IMG/VR virus record: IMGVR_UViG_3300017971_000537
Location: 1 to 36,081 of that record
Length of the DNA: 36,081 bases
DNA from: a virus
Reading direction: 5' to 3' (one strand)
Shown: one piece after another, positions 13,741 to 19,901 of the stretch
Layout of the letters: each line of letters starts with the position of its first letter
Position numbering within the stretch: the stretch's first letter is position 1
Made by a program: the position numbers and the translations under genes
Notes under the pieces: generated by a model
The model's input: only the letters and a program-made list of their open reading frames with translations
Databases searched by the model: none
What the model was told of the DNA's origin: nothing

Positions 13741-14648
13741 ATTACAGGTTTATTTTAGTGTAGGTGTTTTTATCAATATCAACCTTGTATCTATTTTGAC
13801 ATAAGTTATCTAATATTACAGTTTAGCGGTGTCTTTTGCAGCTATTTGCTGCCCGGTTTATAGCTATCCCTTTGTCAGACTGATTGCCTTTACAGGTCTT
13901 ATTGCTGTTTATGCGTCCATCCAGCCGGTCTCTGGATTAATGCGGCCCGCTCTACTTGGCAATCTATTGCCTAACCCATACGAGGCCGACCCTGTTTATG
14001 ATAGCCTTTGGTATTACTTTGATATTCTCTTCTTATCTTTTTGAGTTGCTTGTCTACTATTATATAATGATATTGGTGTTTGATCTGGTGGGCTGTTGGG
14101 TGGTCTTTTGCATTTAGGTATGTAAATAATTCTGTCAGTCTGCCCATAAGATCGCCTACCTCTTTATTGATTGGTTAATTGTTGCTACAAAACAATGTAA
14201 AGATCTCTTTTGTATAGTTTTTTTTAGGATGTTATCTCCTTATTATTTTGTAGCCCTTTTATTATACCATTTATTAATACCCCATGTCAAGAAAAAAGTG
14301 TGTACAAAGTATCCAGGGTATCCAGGTCATAATGAACTGTGGTGTAAACTTACAGTGAAAACCATATTGTTATATTTAGTTTGGTTGAGTTCAATGTGTA
14401 ATTTTTTGCCACCTGAAAATGGATAAGGTGTTGTAATTATTACAGATGTCAATTTGACCTGGATATTTAGTATCCACCTAAACTTACAGTATCCGGGTAA
14501 AAAGGTTACAGTTTTAGGGTGATAGAGTCGCATGGTGCGACTGTATAAAATATTTATTGTGTTATATTAGGTAGTTATATTTTTATGTGTTATACTGTAT
14601 TAATGGTATAGGATTTGCAGTAGAATCAGGGTAAATACTAACATTTAA
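13741..14648. other. Long intergenic region between late and early operons
   Basis: About 900 bases with no supported gene, very AT-rich towards the right, separating the leftward TerS operon from the rightward early genes. It contains direct repeats such as two adjacent copies of GTATCCAGG near 14308, further GTATCC copies near 14470 and 14490, and two copies of TAAACTTACAGT near 14345 and 14479. A perfect dyad lies at 14526-14542. A 71-codon plus-strand frame at 13829-14044 lacks a ribosome site and typical composition, so I do not call it. The layout suggests promoters, operators or a packaging site, but I cannot place a consensus promoter confidently. Confidence 0.55.
14526..14542. promoter_or_regulatory. 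Perfect dyad, candidate operator before the early genes
   Basis: AGTCGCA-TGG-TGCGACT, a seven-base perfect inverted repeat about 120 bases before the first early gene, inside AT-rich DNA. No T-run follows on either strand, so a terminator is unlikely. It is GC-rich against its surroundings, as a protein-binding site or small hairpin might be. Confidence 0.45.
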
Positions 14649-14663
14649 ATGGGAGGATTTATC

Positions 14664-14861
14664 ATGAAGGCAGTTATTTTTGAAACACAAAACACAAAAG
14701 AACCATTGAATTACGATAAACTTTTTAGCAGGTTTGCAGTTATAAGGTCAGAAACAGACAAAAAACAAATTTTGAAACATTTTAAACAGCCTACAATTAC
14801 AAAAGATAAAGAACTTGTTAGTTATGCTATAAAACTTGATAATCTTTTCAAAACGAAATGA
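14664..14861 (+). CDS. Small early protein
   Basis: A 65-residue, basic, mixed alpha/beta protein (MKAVIFETQNTKEPLNYDK...). I chose ATG 14664 because GGGAGG lies nine bases before it; an earlier in-frame ATG at 14649 contains that ribosome site within its own first codons. It is the first gene of the rightward early group. No family recognised. Confidence 0.65.
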   Translation: MKAVIFETQNTKEPLNYDKLFSRFAVIRSETDKKQILKHFKQPTITKDKELVSYAIKLDNLFKTK

Positions 14862-14903
14862 GCGGATTAATTAACACAAACCCCAAAAGAAAGGAGTAAG
14901 ACA

Positions 14904-15224
14904 ATGGAAATGACAACAACAGATTTCAGTAAATTTGGCTACCGCGAGAGAGAAATGGCAGAGGAACTTTTGAAAGCATCGAGGGAACAGGGTTTTCCTG
15001 AGGACTTTTGGGATAGTAAAACAACTATCATGATGAACATGGGTAGCGGTAATGTGTTTTTTACCAATGAGGATTATCAAGTTGCAATGATGAATGGTGA
15101 CAAACTTGAAAGTTTTTATACCTGCCCTATCTGCGGTCATGAAGGGTTTGCAGAGGACATGAAACATAATGAAGATGACACAGAATGTCAAGAGTATTTA
15201 AGAGATATCGGTATTATTGATTAA
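14904..15224 (+). CDS. Early protein with a single zinc-finger-like motif
   Basis: A 106-residue protein. The first 70 residues are alpha/beta and acidic (REREMAEELLKASREQGFPEDFW) and a CPICGHEG knuckle lies at about residue 74, with a His and a later Cys (C98) that could complete a metal site. AAAGGAG lies upstream of ATG 14904. The function is unknown; it sits directly before the clamp-like gene. Confidence 0.65.
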   Translation: MEMTTTDFSKFGYREREMAEELLKASREQGFPEDFWDSKTTIMMNMGSGNVFFTNEDYQVAMMNGDKLESFYTCPICGHEGFAEDMKHNEDDTECQEYLRDIGIID

Positions 15225-15237
15225 CCCCCAACGGCCC

Positions 15238-15254
15238 GCCGGAGCCTATCCGGC
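15238..15254 (+). promoter_or_regulatory. Hairpin directly before the clamp-like gene's ribosome site
   Basis: GCCGGA-GCCTA-TCCGGC, a six-base perfect stem two bases before AAGGAGGG (15255-15262). In mRNA it would sit against the Shine-Dalgarno sequence without covering it, and may insulate or stabilise translation of the clamp-like gene. Confidence 0.4.
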
Positions 15255-15268
15255 AAGGAGGGATTGAG

Positions 15269-15898
15269 ATGAAAATCACAAGAAAAACACACAAAGAATT
15301 ATTTAATGCGGTTGAGTTTTGCCATAAAGCCAGCTTCACAGATAAAAGTAAAAGTGACCGCCCATATTATTATAACACACTTGAGGTCAAAAACGGCCGA
15401 TTGTGTGCAACTGACGGTGCCCGACTACATTATCAACCAATAACTGATTTACCCAATGGTGTCTATGATTACAGTAAAAAAGGGAGCACTATTACTTTAA
15501 CAAAACATGACAATAATAATTATCCCGATATTGACAAGGTTATCCCGCGTCAATACGCTCACACCGTGGAAGTAAACCGTGACGAATTGTTAAGGATATG
15601 CCGGCAAGCACTTATTATGGTAAATAACCACTGGAGCTGTTTGTATTTGACCTTTAACGGTCATCTGGAAGTAAAAGTAAGTAACCCGGACCTTGGCGAA
15701 TATGCAAGCGAAACAGAAACATCAAAAGTGGTTGATCCTGAAAGCACTGTAGCAATCAACCCTAAGTTTATCCGTGATGTTTTAACCAGCTTTAAAAGTA
15801 AAAATGTAACCATCAAACTACAACCAGAAGCATATAAAATGCCGCTTGTACTTCAATCAGGAGATAAAACCGCCCTTGTTATGCCAATGAGAATATAA
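15269..15898 (+). CDS. Short DNA polymerase sliding-clamp-like protein (DnaN type)
   Basis: A 209-residue protein matching the second half of bacterial beta clamps (about 370 residues). Residues 40-55 read VKNGRLCATDGARLHY, like the 'l.lvATDg.RL' strand. NYPDIDKVIP (84-93) matches the FPDY.RVIP end of clamp domain II. VAINPKFIRDVLTSF (161-175) and the C-terminus ALVMPMRI match domain III. Clamps encircle DNA and tether polymerases through domain III. With only two domain-like parts, a ring would need more than two subunits, or the protein may imitate or bind host clamp partners. AAGGAGGG precedes ATG 15269. Confidence 0.78.
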   Translation: MKITRKTHKELFNAVEFCHKASFTDKSKSDRPYYYNTLEVKNGRLCATDGARLHYQPITDLPNGVYDYSKKGSTITLTKHDNNNYPDIDKVIPRQYAHTVEVNRDELLRICRQALIMVNNHWSCLYLTFNGHLEVKVSNPDLGEYASETETSKVVDPESTVAINPKFIRDVLTSFKSKNVTIKLQPEAYKMPLVLQSGDKTALVMPMRI

Positions 15899-15899
15899 C

Positions 15900-16091
15900 A
15901 TGAAAACCCTAACAATAACACTATCTATTATCCTTGGCTCGTATGGTTTTGTTGTATCTGACCGTGACGAGCTTGAGGATAATATAAGAGCATTAAAGGT
16001 AAGATGGAATTCTGCTATTATAGGCAGCTTGCAGGTTGAACTGAACATTAATCATTGCCCGATCCGCTGGGTGAGGGCAGGGAAGGAGTAA
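15900..16091 (+). CDS. Small early protein, weakly supported
   Basis: A 63-residue frame whose ATG lies one base after the clamp-like stop and whose own stop lies in the ribosome site of the next gene (GGAAGGAG TAA). The N-terminus (TLTITLSIILGSYGFVV) is hydrophobic and could be a short signal or anchor, but the rest looks soluble. No good ribosome site of its own, so it may depend on translational coupling. Confidence 0.45.
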   Translation: MKTLTITLSIILGSYGFVVSDRDELEDNIRALKVRWNSAIIGSLQVELNINHCPIRWVRAGKE

Positions 16092-16095
16092 AAAG

Positions 16096-16530
16096 ATGGA
16101 ACTAAAAAATTATATGCAGGATGGGGCAAACCATCAAGCAAAAGCCGTGTTAGCATACCTACAAGAAAATGACGGCATAGGGGAAAGTTGGAACGATAAA
16201 CTCAATTGTTATGATGCCCGAATTGAAATTAGCAGATGGGAAAATGGCAGAGAACAGGGTTATATAGTTTCGCTTAGAAATTCTTTTCATGAACAACTAA
16301 ATATTGCATTTTTTGAGCACCGCAATAGCGATTCCATTTGTGCTGTTGAATGGGTTCAAAATTCAATGAATTCTATAACGATTGATACAGCAAAGTTTGG
16401 CAATATTTATAAGAATAAATACGACGTCAGTCATGAAGTTGAATATGGTTTTGCTGTTTTGATGGCTGATTGGATTTGGGATAGATTAATAGACCACTGG
16501 ACAAAAACAAACAAAAAGGGAGATAAATAA
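16096..16530 (+). CDS. Uncharacterised early protein
   Basis: A 144-residue protein, acidic and alpha/beta (VLAYLQENDGIGESWND, EYGFAVLMADWIWDRL), with no known catalytic motif. AAGGAG lies 9 bases before ATG 16096. Its stop overlaps the start of the ribbon-helix-helix gene (TAATG). Early-operon location suggests a host-takeover or replication accessory, but this is only context. Confidence 0.65.
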   Translation: MELKNYMQDGANHQAKAVLAYLQENDGIGESWNDKLNCYDARIEISRWENGREQGYIVSLRNSFHEQLNIAFFEHRNSDSICAVEWVQNSMNSITIDTAKFGNIYKNKYDVSHEVEYGFAVLMADWIWDRLIDHWTKTNKKGDK

Positions 16531-16685
16531 TGGAAAAAGATCATCACACACTAATCGTAAAAGGGATCAACCGTGAAGACTACCGGTATTTTAAAATCCG
16601 TTGCGCGTACCTGGGTTTGACTATCAGTGAAGTAATAAGACAATTCGTGAAAGATTTTGGGACCCGCGAAAGCCTTCCAAAATAA
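16530..16685 (+). CDS. Ribbon-helix-helix DNA-binding protein
   Basis: A 51-residue protein with a short beta strand (HTLIVKGI) followed by two helices (NREDYRYFKIRCAYLG and TISEVIRQFVKDFG). The order strand, 'l...a...g.t.seviR..l' is the Arc/CopG/MetJ ribbon-helix-helix fold, whose dimers read DNA through the paired strand. It is the last gene before a strong terminator in the first early group, with its start overlapping the upstream stop. It is likely a phage transcription regulator; the target is unknown. Confidence 0.7.
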   Translation: MEKDHHTLIVKGINREDYRYFKIRCAYLGLTISEVIRQFVKDFGTRESLPK

Positions 16686-16703
16686 TAACACAAACCACTT
16701 GAG

Positions 16704-16733
16704 CCCCGTCGTTATATCAGGCGGGGTTTTTTT
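16704..16733 (+). terminator. Rho-independent terminator ending the first early group
   Basis: CCCCGTC (16704-16710) pairs with GGCGGGG (16720-16726) with one G-U pair and a nine-base loop, followed by seven T residues (16727-16733). It separates the plus-strand early genes from the convergent minus-strand regulator gene that ends at 16732. Confidence 0.9.
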
Positions 16734-16980
16734 ATTCCAGCCAATAATAATGACTCATTCTACCGCCATTCCCAGCGGATCTTTTAACCATTTTCACCCG
16801 TGTTGGCATATATTTTTTCAGAGTGGAAAGGTACAGGTGGACCGTGCTCCTGCAAAACCCGGTTTTGCGGGCAATATCGTGGTAGCATGATGGCTCACAT
16901 GACAGGCAATCCATAATTTTTAGTAGTCTTTTAAGGACATCCCCCACTCGCTTTTTACGTTTCCTGGGTGTTTTTTCCAT
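16732..16980 (-). CDS. Winged-helix transcription regulator
   Basis: An 82-residue basic protein. After RKRKKRVGDVLKRLLKIMD a helix-turn-helix follows (HDIARKTGFCRSTVHLYLSTLKKY, about residues 34-57) and then a probable wing (RVKMVKRSAGNGG...HYYWLE). Small proteins of this design repress or activate phage promoters. The gene is separated from the nuclease operon by a terminator, so it probably has its own promoter, which I could not place. It converges on the early terminator. Confidence 0.75.
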   Translation of the reverse strand: MEKTPRKRKKRVGDVLKRLLKIMDCLSCEPSCYHDIARKTGFCRSTVHLYLSTLKKYMPTRVKMVKRSAGNGGRMSHYYWLE

Positions 16981-17042
16981 ATAAGCCCCTAATCGGTACG
17001 AGAATCAATTTTTATTTTCTAAGTCAAATATATTCATTTATA

Positions 17043-17092
17043 CAAAAAAAATGCAACCTCGTGGCGCTGGTGAGTTCTGGTGGTTGTTTTTT
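17043..17092 (-). terminator. Terminator ending the nuclease and replication operon
   Basis: On the minus strand CAACC (17086-17082 region) pairs with GGTTG (17058-17054) around a 23-base loop that contains two CACCAG copies, and eight T residues follow. A T-run also lies on the plus side, so it may work in both directions. It lies just after the stop of the broken nuclease gene at 17102. Confidence 0.6.
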
Positions 17093-17101
17093 GCATATTT
17101 C

Positions 17102-17488
17102 TTAGCCAACAATTAAAGGTTTCATCACAATATCAAGAAATTTCCGATAGCTTCGTATTTTATGGAACTCATGACCTAAATGTAAAAATATTATCTGCAT
17201 ATGTTTCTGGTCCTCTGTCAAATGCCCTTTTCCACTTTTCAATTCTAAGAAGACTGCCCGGCCCTCAGGAAGCACTAAAGTTCAATCTGGCCATCCAGGA
17301 ACAAGAAAACCTTTTGCCTTCTTAGATTGACGGAAGCATTGGCATGGATAACCGTGATCTTTAGCCCATTTTGCTATCTTTGCTTGCAATTTTGATTCAG
17401 GGCCCGGGTCCGGTGTGTCATCTTTTGGGTTCATATTTAACTGCAATGACATCATGTATTCTTGCAGCTGTTCTTTTGTCCATCTCAT
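17102..17488 (-). pseudogene. VRR-NUC-type nuclease gene interrupted by an in-frame TGA
   Basis: Translation from ATG 17488 gives 68 residues ending ...KGFLVPGWPD and then meets TGA at 17284-17282. The same frame continues for 60 more codons with the missing half of a VRR-NUC domain: TLVLPEGRAVFLELKSGKG, then LTEDQKHMQIIFLHLGHEF and a TAA at 17102. In this PD-(D/E)xK family the active site combines the Asp of PD with ExK of LELK, so the TGA separates them. The intact relative at 18680-18937 has F at the interrupted place (GWPDFLL). TGA ends other genes here, so general recoding is unlikely. A nonsense mutation, readthrough or a sequencing error are possible. Confidence 0.85.
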
Positions 17489-17500
17489 TTTGAGACCTCC

Positions 17501-17785
17501 TTAATCTATCGCAACTAATCCTTCATCCCTGTGAATTTGGCAATGGCTAAACCCATGATCCCCCGGTCCAAAATCCTTACCACACTCGGCGCAATAAACA
17601 TTTTTAACTCGTGAGTTTTCCCATTTGGTAGCCAATTCAATCGCATCGTGTGATGGGTGGTCATTACCCTCTTCTTTCGAGGCATACGCTAACGCTCTAC
17701 ACCAATCAACGCCAGTTTTAGGGGCACCGAACCTGGCATACATACGGTCCGCCCAAGCTATTATCCATTTTGTGTGTGCGTGCAT
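17501..17785 (-). CDS. Uncharacterised zinc-motif protein
   Basis: A 94-residue protein. The N-terminal part is helical (HTKWIIAWADRMYARFG), and near the C-terminus is a CAECGKDFGPGDHGFSHCQIH segment, a plausible zinc site (C-C-H-C/H). AAAGGAG precedes ATG 17785. It overlaps the end of the zinc-ribbon gene by 25 bases, within the leftward replication group. No family is recognised. Confidence 0.65.
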   Translation of the reverse strand: MHAHTKWIIAWADRMYARFGAPKTGVDWCRALAYASKEEGNDHPSHDAIELATKWENSRVKNVYCAECGKDFGPGDHGFSHCQIHRDEGLVAID

Positions 17786-17925
17786 TTTTTAATCTCTCCT
17801 TTAAAAATCTTTAGAATTTTCCTGAGTGTCCCGCCACAAATACATTTATCACCCTCATCATACGGGTAGGTCTCAACACGACCACACTGGTCACATTTCA
17901 CAAAAAATTCAAATGTTTTGTTCAT
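17761..17925 (-). CDS. Small zinc-ribbon protein
   Basis: A 54-residue protein from ATG 17925 to TAA 17761. Two cysteine knuckles, CDQCGR at about residue 11 and CICGGT at about residue 28, form a zinc-ribbon pattern, followed by a basic helix (LRKILKIFKGEIKK). The start overlaps the stop of the replication gene as TGATG and GGGGG lies before it. Too small to assign a role beyond probable metal and nucleic-acid or protein binding. Confidence 0.7.
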   Translation of the reverse strand: MNKTFEFFVKCDQCGRVETYPYDEGDKCICGGTLRKILKIFKGEIKKCTHTQNG

Positions 17926-18680
17926 CAAAACCCCCTCTCTTTCACGACTTCGGTTATGTATTTAGCCCTCGGTATACTATCTCTTTCTATTTCTACCATG
18001 ATTTCGTCTTCCCATCTCGATTGATTTAACCATGTTGACGGGTTTGGAATATACTGCCCGTTATCTTTTTGCCATTGGAGGGATTTCTTTTGTTTTTTAA
18101 TGGCATCTAAAATAACCTGTAATTGTTTTTCGGATTGTGGTATTTTTTGCCATGCTTTAAGGGCCGCACCTTTACCAATTTTTTTAGGATATGCCTTCCA
18201 AAACACATTAAAATAGACAGGGTTTTTTTTATTTACATTATTTACATTATTGTTTAGTGCCGCACCTGTTCCACACCTGTTCCGCACCTGTTCCACACCT
18301 GTTCCACAAGTGTCCGGTAAGTATGTTTTAGGGTTCTGATATTTCCAATAATTTAATACCTTTATGTGTGTTCCGTAGGTGTCCGTTAAAGCCTCAATAT
18401 AATCATTTTCCACTAAATATTTTATCATACGAGCAACCTTTTGCTTACTCCATCTTCTTAATATTTTCCTTTCTAAATATTCGTTATTATCTGCTATTTG
18501 GTTAAGGCTTGTTACTAATTCCCCTTGATTTATAGAAAACCCTGGATATTTTTTTGGTGTATTGCTTCTCCTGGCCGTACCTATAAAATAAAGAAACAGC
18601 TTTAAAACGTGAGGATTATCTGTCCAAATGGCAGAAGTGAAAAGGTTTCTTGTTATAAGAATATAGGTTAATTGAGTCAT
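17925..18680 (-). CDS. Replication initiation protein, lambda-O/DnaD-like architecture
   Basis: A 251-residue protein. The N-terminal half is a winged-helix domain typical of phage replisome organisers (FINQGELV-like segment at about 49-57, then ILRRWSKQKVARMIKYLVENDYI). An Asn-rich linker (NNNVNNVNKKN) leads to a C-terminal module FWKAYPKKIGKGAALKAWQKI ... NGQYIPNPSTWLNQSRWEDE, a sequence pattern common at the C-terminus of phage replication proteins that recruit the helicase. The linker DNA holds four 11-base iterons and an AT-rich block, as in lambda O. It overlaps its neighbours on both sides by a few bases. Confidence 0.85.
   Translation of the reverse strand: MTQLTYILITRNLFTSAIWTDNPHVLKLFLYFIGTARRSNTPKKYPGFSINQGELVTSLNQIADNNEYLERKILRRWSKQKVARMIKYLVENDYIEALTDTYGTHIKVLNYWKYQNPKTYLPDTCGTGVEQVRNRCGTGAALNNNVNNVNKKNPVYFNVFWKAYPKKIGKGAALKAWQKIPQSEKQLQVILDAIKKQKKSLQWQKDNGQYIPNPSTWLNQSRWEDEIMVEIERDSIPRAKYITEVVKERGF
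18223..18315. repeat. Iteron array with AT-rich block: candidate replication origin
   Basis: Four tandem 11-base units (G/A)CACCTGTTCC occupy 18262-18272, 18273-18283, 18284-18294 and 18295-18305, with a degenerate fifth at 18306-18315. Immediately beside them, 18223-18256 is almost pure A/T and contains two copies of ATTTACATT. The array lies within the replication gene, in the part coding for the linker. Iterons one helical turn apart next to a melting region, inside the initiator gene, is the lambda ori plan. Origin function is inferred. Confidence 0.7.
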
Positions 18681-18937
18681 TATTCGATATGAACAACTTT
18701 GACGGTCAAGCCTAAATTTCTTAATATTTTGTGCATTCGCTCTTGTTCTTTTGTCAGTATGCCTCCCATAGGATGATTATGTTTCTTTTCATATTTTGTA
18801 GCCTTTGCTTTAACCTCAATAAAAATAGCCTCATTCTGGTCTTCTTTATACAAAAGAAAATCAGGCCAGCCTTTTGTTAAAACCTCCCATCCATTGTCAA
18901 TACATTTATCATAAACAATTTTTTCTCTCTTTTGCAT
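18680..18937 (-). CDS. VRR-NUC-type PD-(D/E)xK nuclease
   Basis: An 85-residue protein with KGWPDFLLYKED (Asp about residue 26), IFIEVKAKATK (ExK about 41-43) and the typical later helix LTKEQERMHKILRNLGLTVKVVHIE. These are the catalytic residues and order of VRR-NUC enzymes, small nucleases found alone in many phages and fused to helicases or FAN1 elsewhere. GGGGG lies six bases before ATG 18937. It is the first enzyme of the operon behind the structured leader at 18955-19035. Its substrate is unknown; branched or flapped replication DNA is plausible. Confidence 0.85.
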   Translation of the reverse strand: MQKREKIVYDKCIDNGWEVLTKGWPDFLLYKEDQNEAIFIEVKAKATKYEKKHNHPMGGILTKEQERMHKILRNLGLTVKVVHIE

Positions 18938-19059
18938 TATTTACCCCCAAACGCAAAAGTGGCCTTAAGAGCACTTGCAACCGGAGATGTCGGTTGTCTC
19001 GCGGTCGCCCAACGAGAACTCTTAAAGCCACTTTTAAATTTGATAGTTTTAATTTTCAT
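18937..19059 (-). CDS. Possible 40-residue leader peptide
   Basis: A frame from ATG 19059 (MKIKTIKFKSGFKSSRW...) to TAA 18937 overlaps the nuclease start as TAATG and spans the whole dyad structure at 18955-19035. The ribosome site is weak. It may be a translated leader whose ribosome remodels the RNA fold, or simply an open frame inside an RNA element. The basic, Ser/Ala/Thr-rich sequence resembles no protein I know. Confidence 0.35.
   Translation of the reverse strand: MKIKTIKFKSGFKSSRWATARQPTSPVASALKATFAFGGK
18955..19035 (-). ncRNA. Structured 5' leader: three-way junction RNA
   Basis: Bases 18955-18971 pair with 19019-19035 as a 17-bp stem. As minus-strand RNA every position pairs (one G-U); as plus-strand RNA that position is a C-A mismatch. 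Inside, 18978-18983/18991-18996 (CAACCG/CGGTTG) and 18997-19001/19013-19017 (TCTCG/CGAGA) form two adjacent hairpins. The element lies between a consensus promoter (19081-19109) and the VRR-NUC start at 18937, leaving the GGGGG ribosome site just outside the stem. It may be a cis-regulator or a separate small RNA. I cannot assign a known RNA family. Confidence 0.65.
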
Positions 19060-19080
19060 CTCATATTCTCAAGTTCTCTA

Positions 19081-19109
19081 TTAATACCATAACCATCCAG
19101 AACTGTCAA
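19081..19109 (-). promoter_or_regulatory. Sigma-70-type promoter for the nuclease and replication operon
   Basis: Read on the minus strand, TTGACA (19109-19104), 17 bases, then TATTAA (19086-19081). Transcription would begin near 19074, giving a leader of about 140 bases that contains the three-way junction before the VRR-NUC gene. The promoter lies between that gene and the stop of the upstream small gene at 19122. Confidence 0.8.
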
Positions 19110-19121
19110 CCACATTATCCC

Positions 19122-19280
19122 TTACTTAAAATGTATTTTTCGATTATTGTCGTCTCTAACGTCAATATCCAAAAAAGACGTGTCGGAAGTATGTAGTATC
19201 ATTTCATACCCCGATTTCCTTCTGATGACTTTAAACACGATTTTATTCGTGCGTTTGTCTTTGATGGTGACGGATTTCAT
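19122..19280 (-). CDS. Small basic uncharacterised protein
   Basis: A 52-residue frame from ATG 19280 (MKSVTIKDKRTNKIVFKV...) to TAA 19122. The sequence is a run of predicted beta strands (VFKVIRRKSGYEMILHTSD, then DIDVRDDNNRKIHF). The start lies nine bases beyond the Lar-like gene's stop with a weak AGG upstream. No family recognised; small beta-barrel-like proteins of this type occur in phage early regions. Confidence 0.55.
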   Translation of the reverse strand: MKSVTIKDKRTNKIVFKVIRRKSGYEMILHTSDTSFLDIDVRDDNNRKIHFK

Positions 19281-19288
19281 ATTTTGGC

Positions 19289-19462
19289 CTAAGATGCCCG
19301 CGTATTCCAGTATGTTACAGCCTCTTCCTGGGTTTTAAATACTGGTGTTTCGATCCCACAATTTCTACAATATATAAAAAATTCTGCACGGGGCCGGAAA
19401 ATTATCCGCTGTAAAATTCCTTCACCGCCGCAAAACGGGCAGCGTTTTGTTGGTTTTGCCAT
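19289..19462 (-). CDS. Lar-like restriction alleviation protein
   Basis: A 57-residue protein: RCPFCGGEG at residues 7-15, FIYCRNCGIETPVF (about 29-42) and EEAVTYWNTRA at the end. CPFCGG ... C..CG ... EEA...WN.R is the signature of the Lar family (Rac prophage Lar and many phage homologues), where four cysteines bind zinc. Lar reduces cleavage by type I restriction enzymes in E. coli; in phages the exact role is usually untested. AAGGAG lies 8 bases before ATG 19462. Confidence 0.85.
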   Translation of the reverse strand: MAKPTKRCPFCGGEGILQRIIFRPRAEFFIYCRNCGIETPVFKTQEEAVTYWNTRAS

Positions 19463-19490
19463 ATCTCTCTCCTTAATCTGGTAGCCGTTA

Positions 19491-19649
19491 TTAATATTCT
19501 TCTCCTTCTAATATTACCCACGCTGTATCTTCATCAACATCTATAAGTGGCCCTGTGCTAAAACCCTCACCTAAACAGTGCATATGTATTTCAATTTCTG
19601 ATTCCGGATTATATTTTTTTAGGGTTTCTATTAATTCTTTGACTAACAT
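19491..19649 (-). CDS. Small phage protein of an alpha/beta type
   Basis: A 52-residue frame from ATG 19649 (MLVKELIETLKKYNPESEIEI...) to TAA 19491. Helix followed by 'P.seieI' strand is the same design as the protein at 12781-12948. GGGAGG lies ten bases upstream. Its first 41 bases overlap the 3' end of the next gene upstream. Function unknown. Confidence 0.6.
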   Translation of the reverse strand: MLVKELIETLKKYNPESEIEIHMHCLGEGFSTGPLIDVDEDTAWVILEGEEY

Positions 19650-19854
19650 TATTCTCAAACCTCCCCCCCTCCATTAATGCCCGCCGTTCCTTACCCTTGT
19701 AAGCATAACCCCTACCCGCAATTCTGCCACAACCCCCGCAAGGGTGCGTCACGTGGTGTAAACAACCCTTATGGCCGCATGGTTCGCCCGGTTTTAATAA
19801 ATCAAAGTCCAAAGAGATTTTACCGCCCTTTATCATCCAATCTGGTTTTTCCAT
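19609..19854 (-). CDS. Small cysteine/histidine-rich protein
   Basis: An 81-residue protein with CGHKGCLHHVTHPCGGCGR in the middle, a dense Cys/His cluster likely to bind one or two zinc ions. ATG 19854 was chosen because GGGGGAGG lies six bases before it; an earlier start at 19875 would place that site within the coding region. The C-terminus is basic. No family recognised. Confidence 0.65.
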   Translation of the reverse strand: MEKPDWMIKGGKISLDFDLLKPGEPCGHKGCLHHVTHPCGGCGRIAGRGYAYKGKERRALMEGGRFENNVSQRINRNPKKI

Positions 19855-19901
19855 TTTGAACCTCCCCCTCTCCATCAGGGCCCGCGTCCGGGGAAACTCC
19901 T

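Noticed and set aside
13829-14044. A 71-codon plus-strand frame in the large intergenic region.
   Set aside because: No ribosome site, no neighbour on that strand, and a hydrophobic composition that resembles translated noncoding DNA.
16735-16890. Plus-strand frame over the winged-helix regulator gene.
   Set aside because: It is the antisense of a good helix-turn-helix gene and contains no motif or ribosome site.
17102-17488. Use of TGA as a sense codon throughout the genome.
   Set aside because: Several genes here, including the HNH gene at 2692 and small genes with overlapping starts, end properly at TGA, and no long gene has an internal TGA. The nuclease case is isolated.
18262-18315. 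A CRISPR-like array.
   Set aside because: The units are 11 bases and directly adjacent, without spacers, so iterons fit much better.
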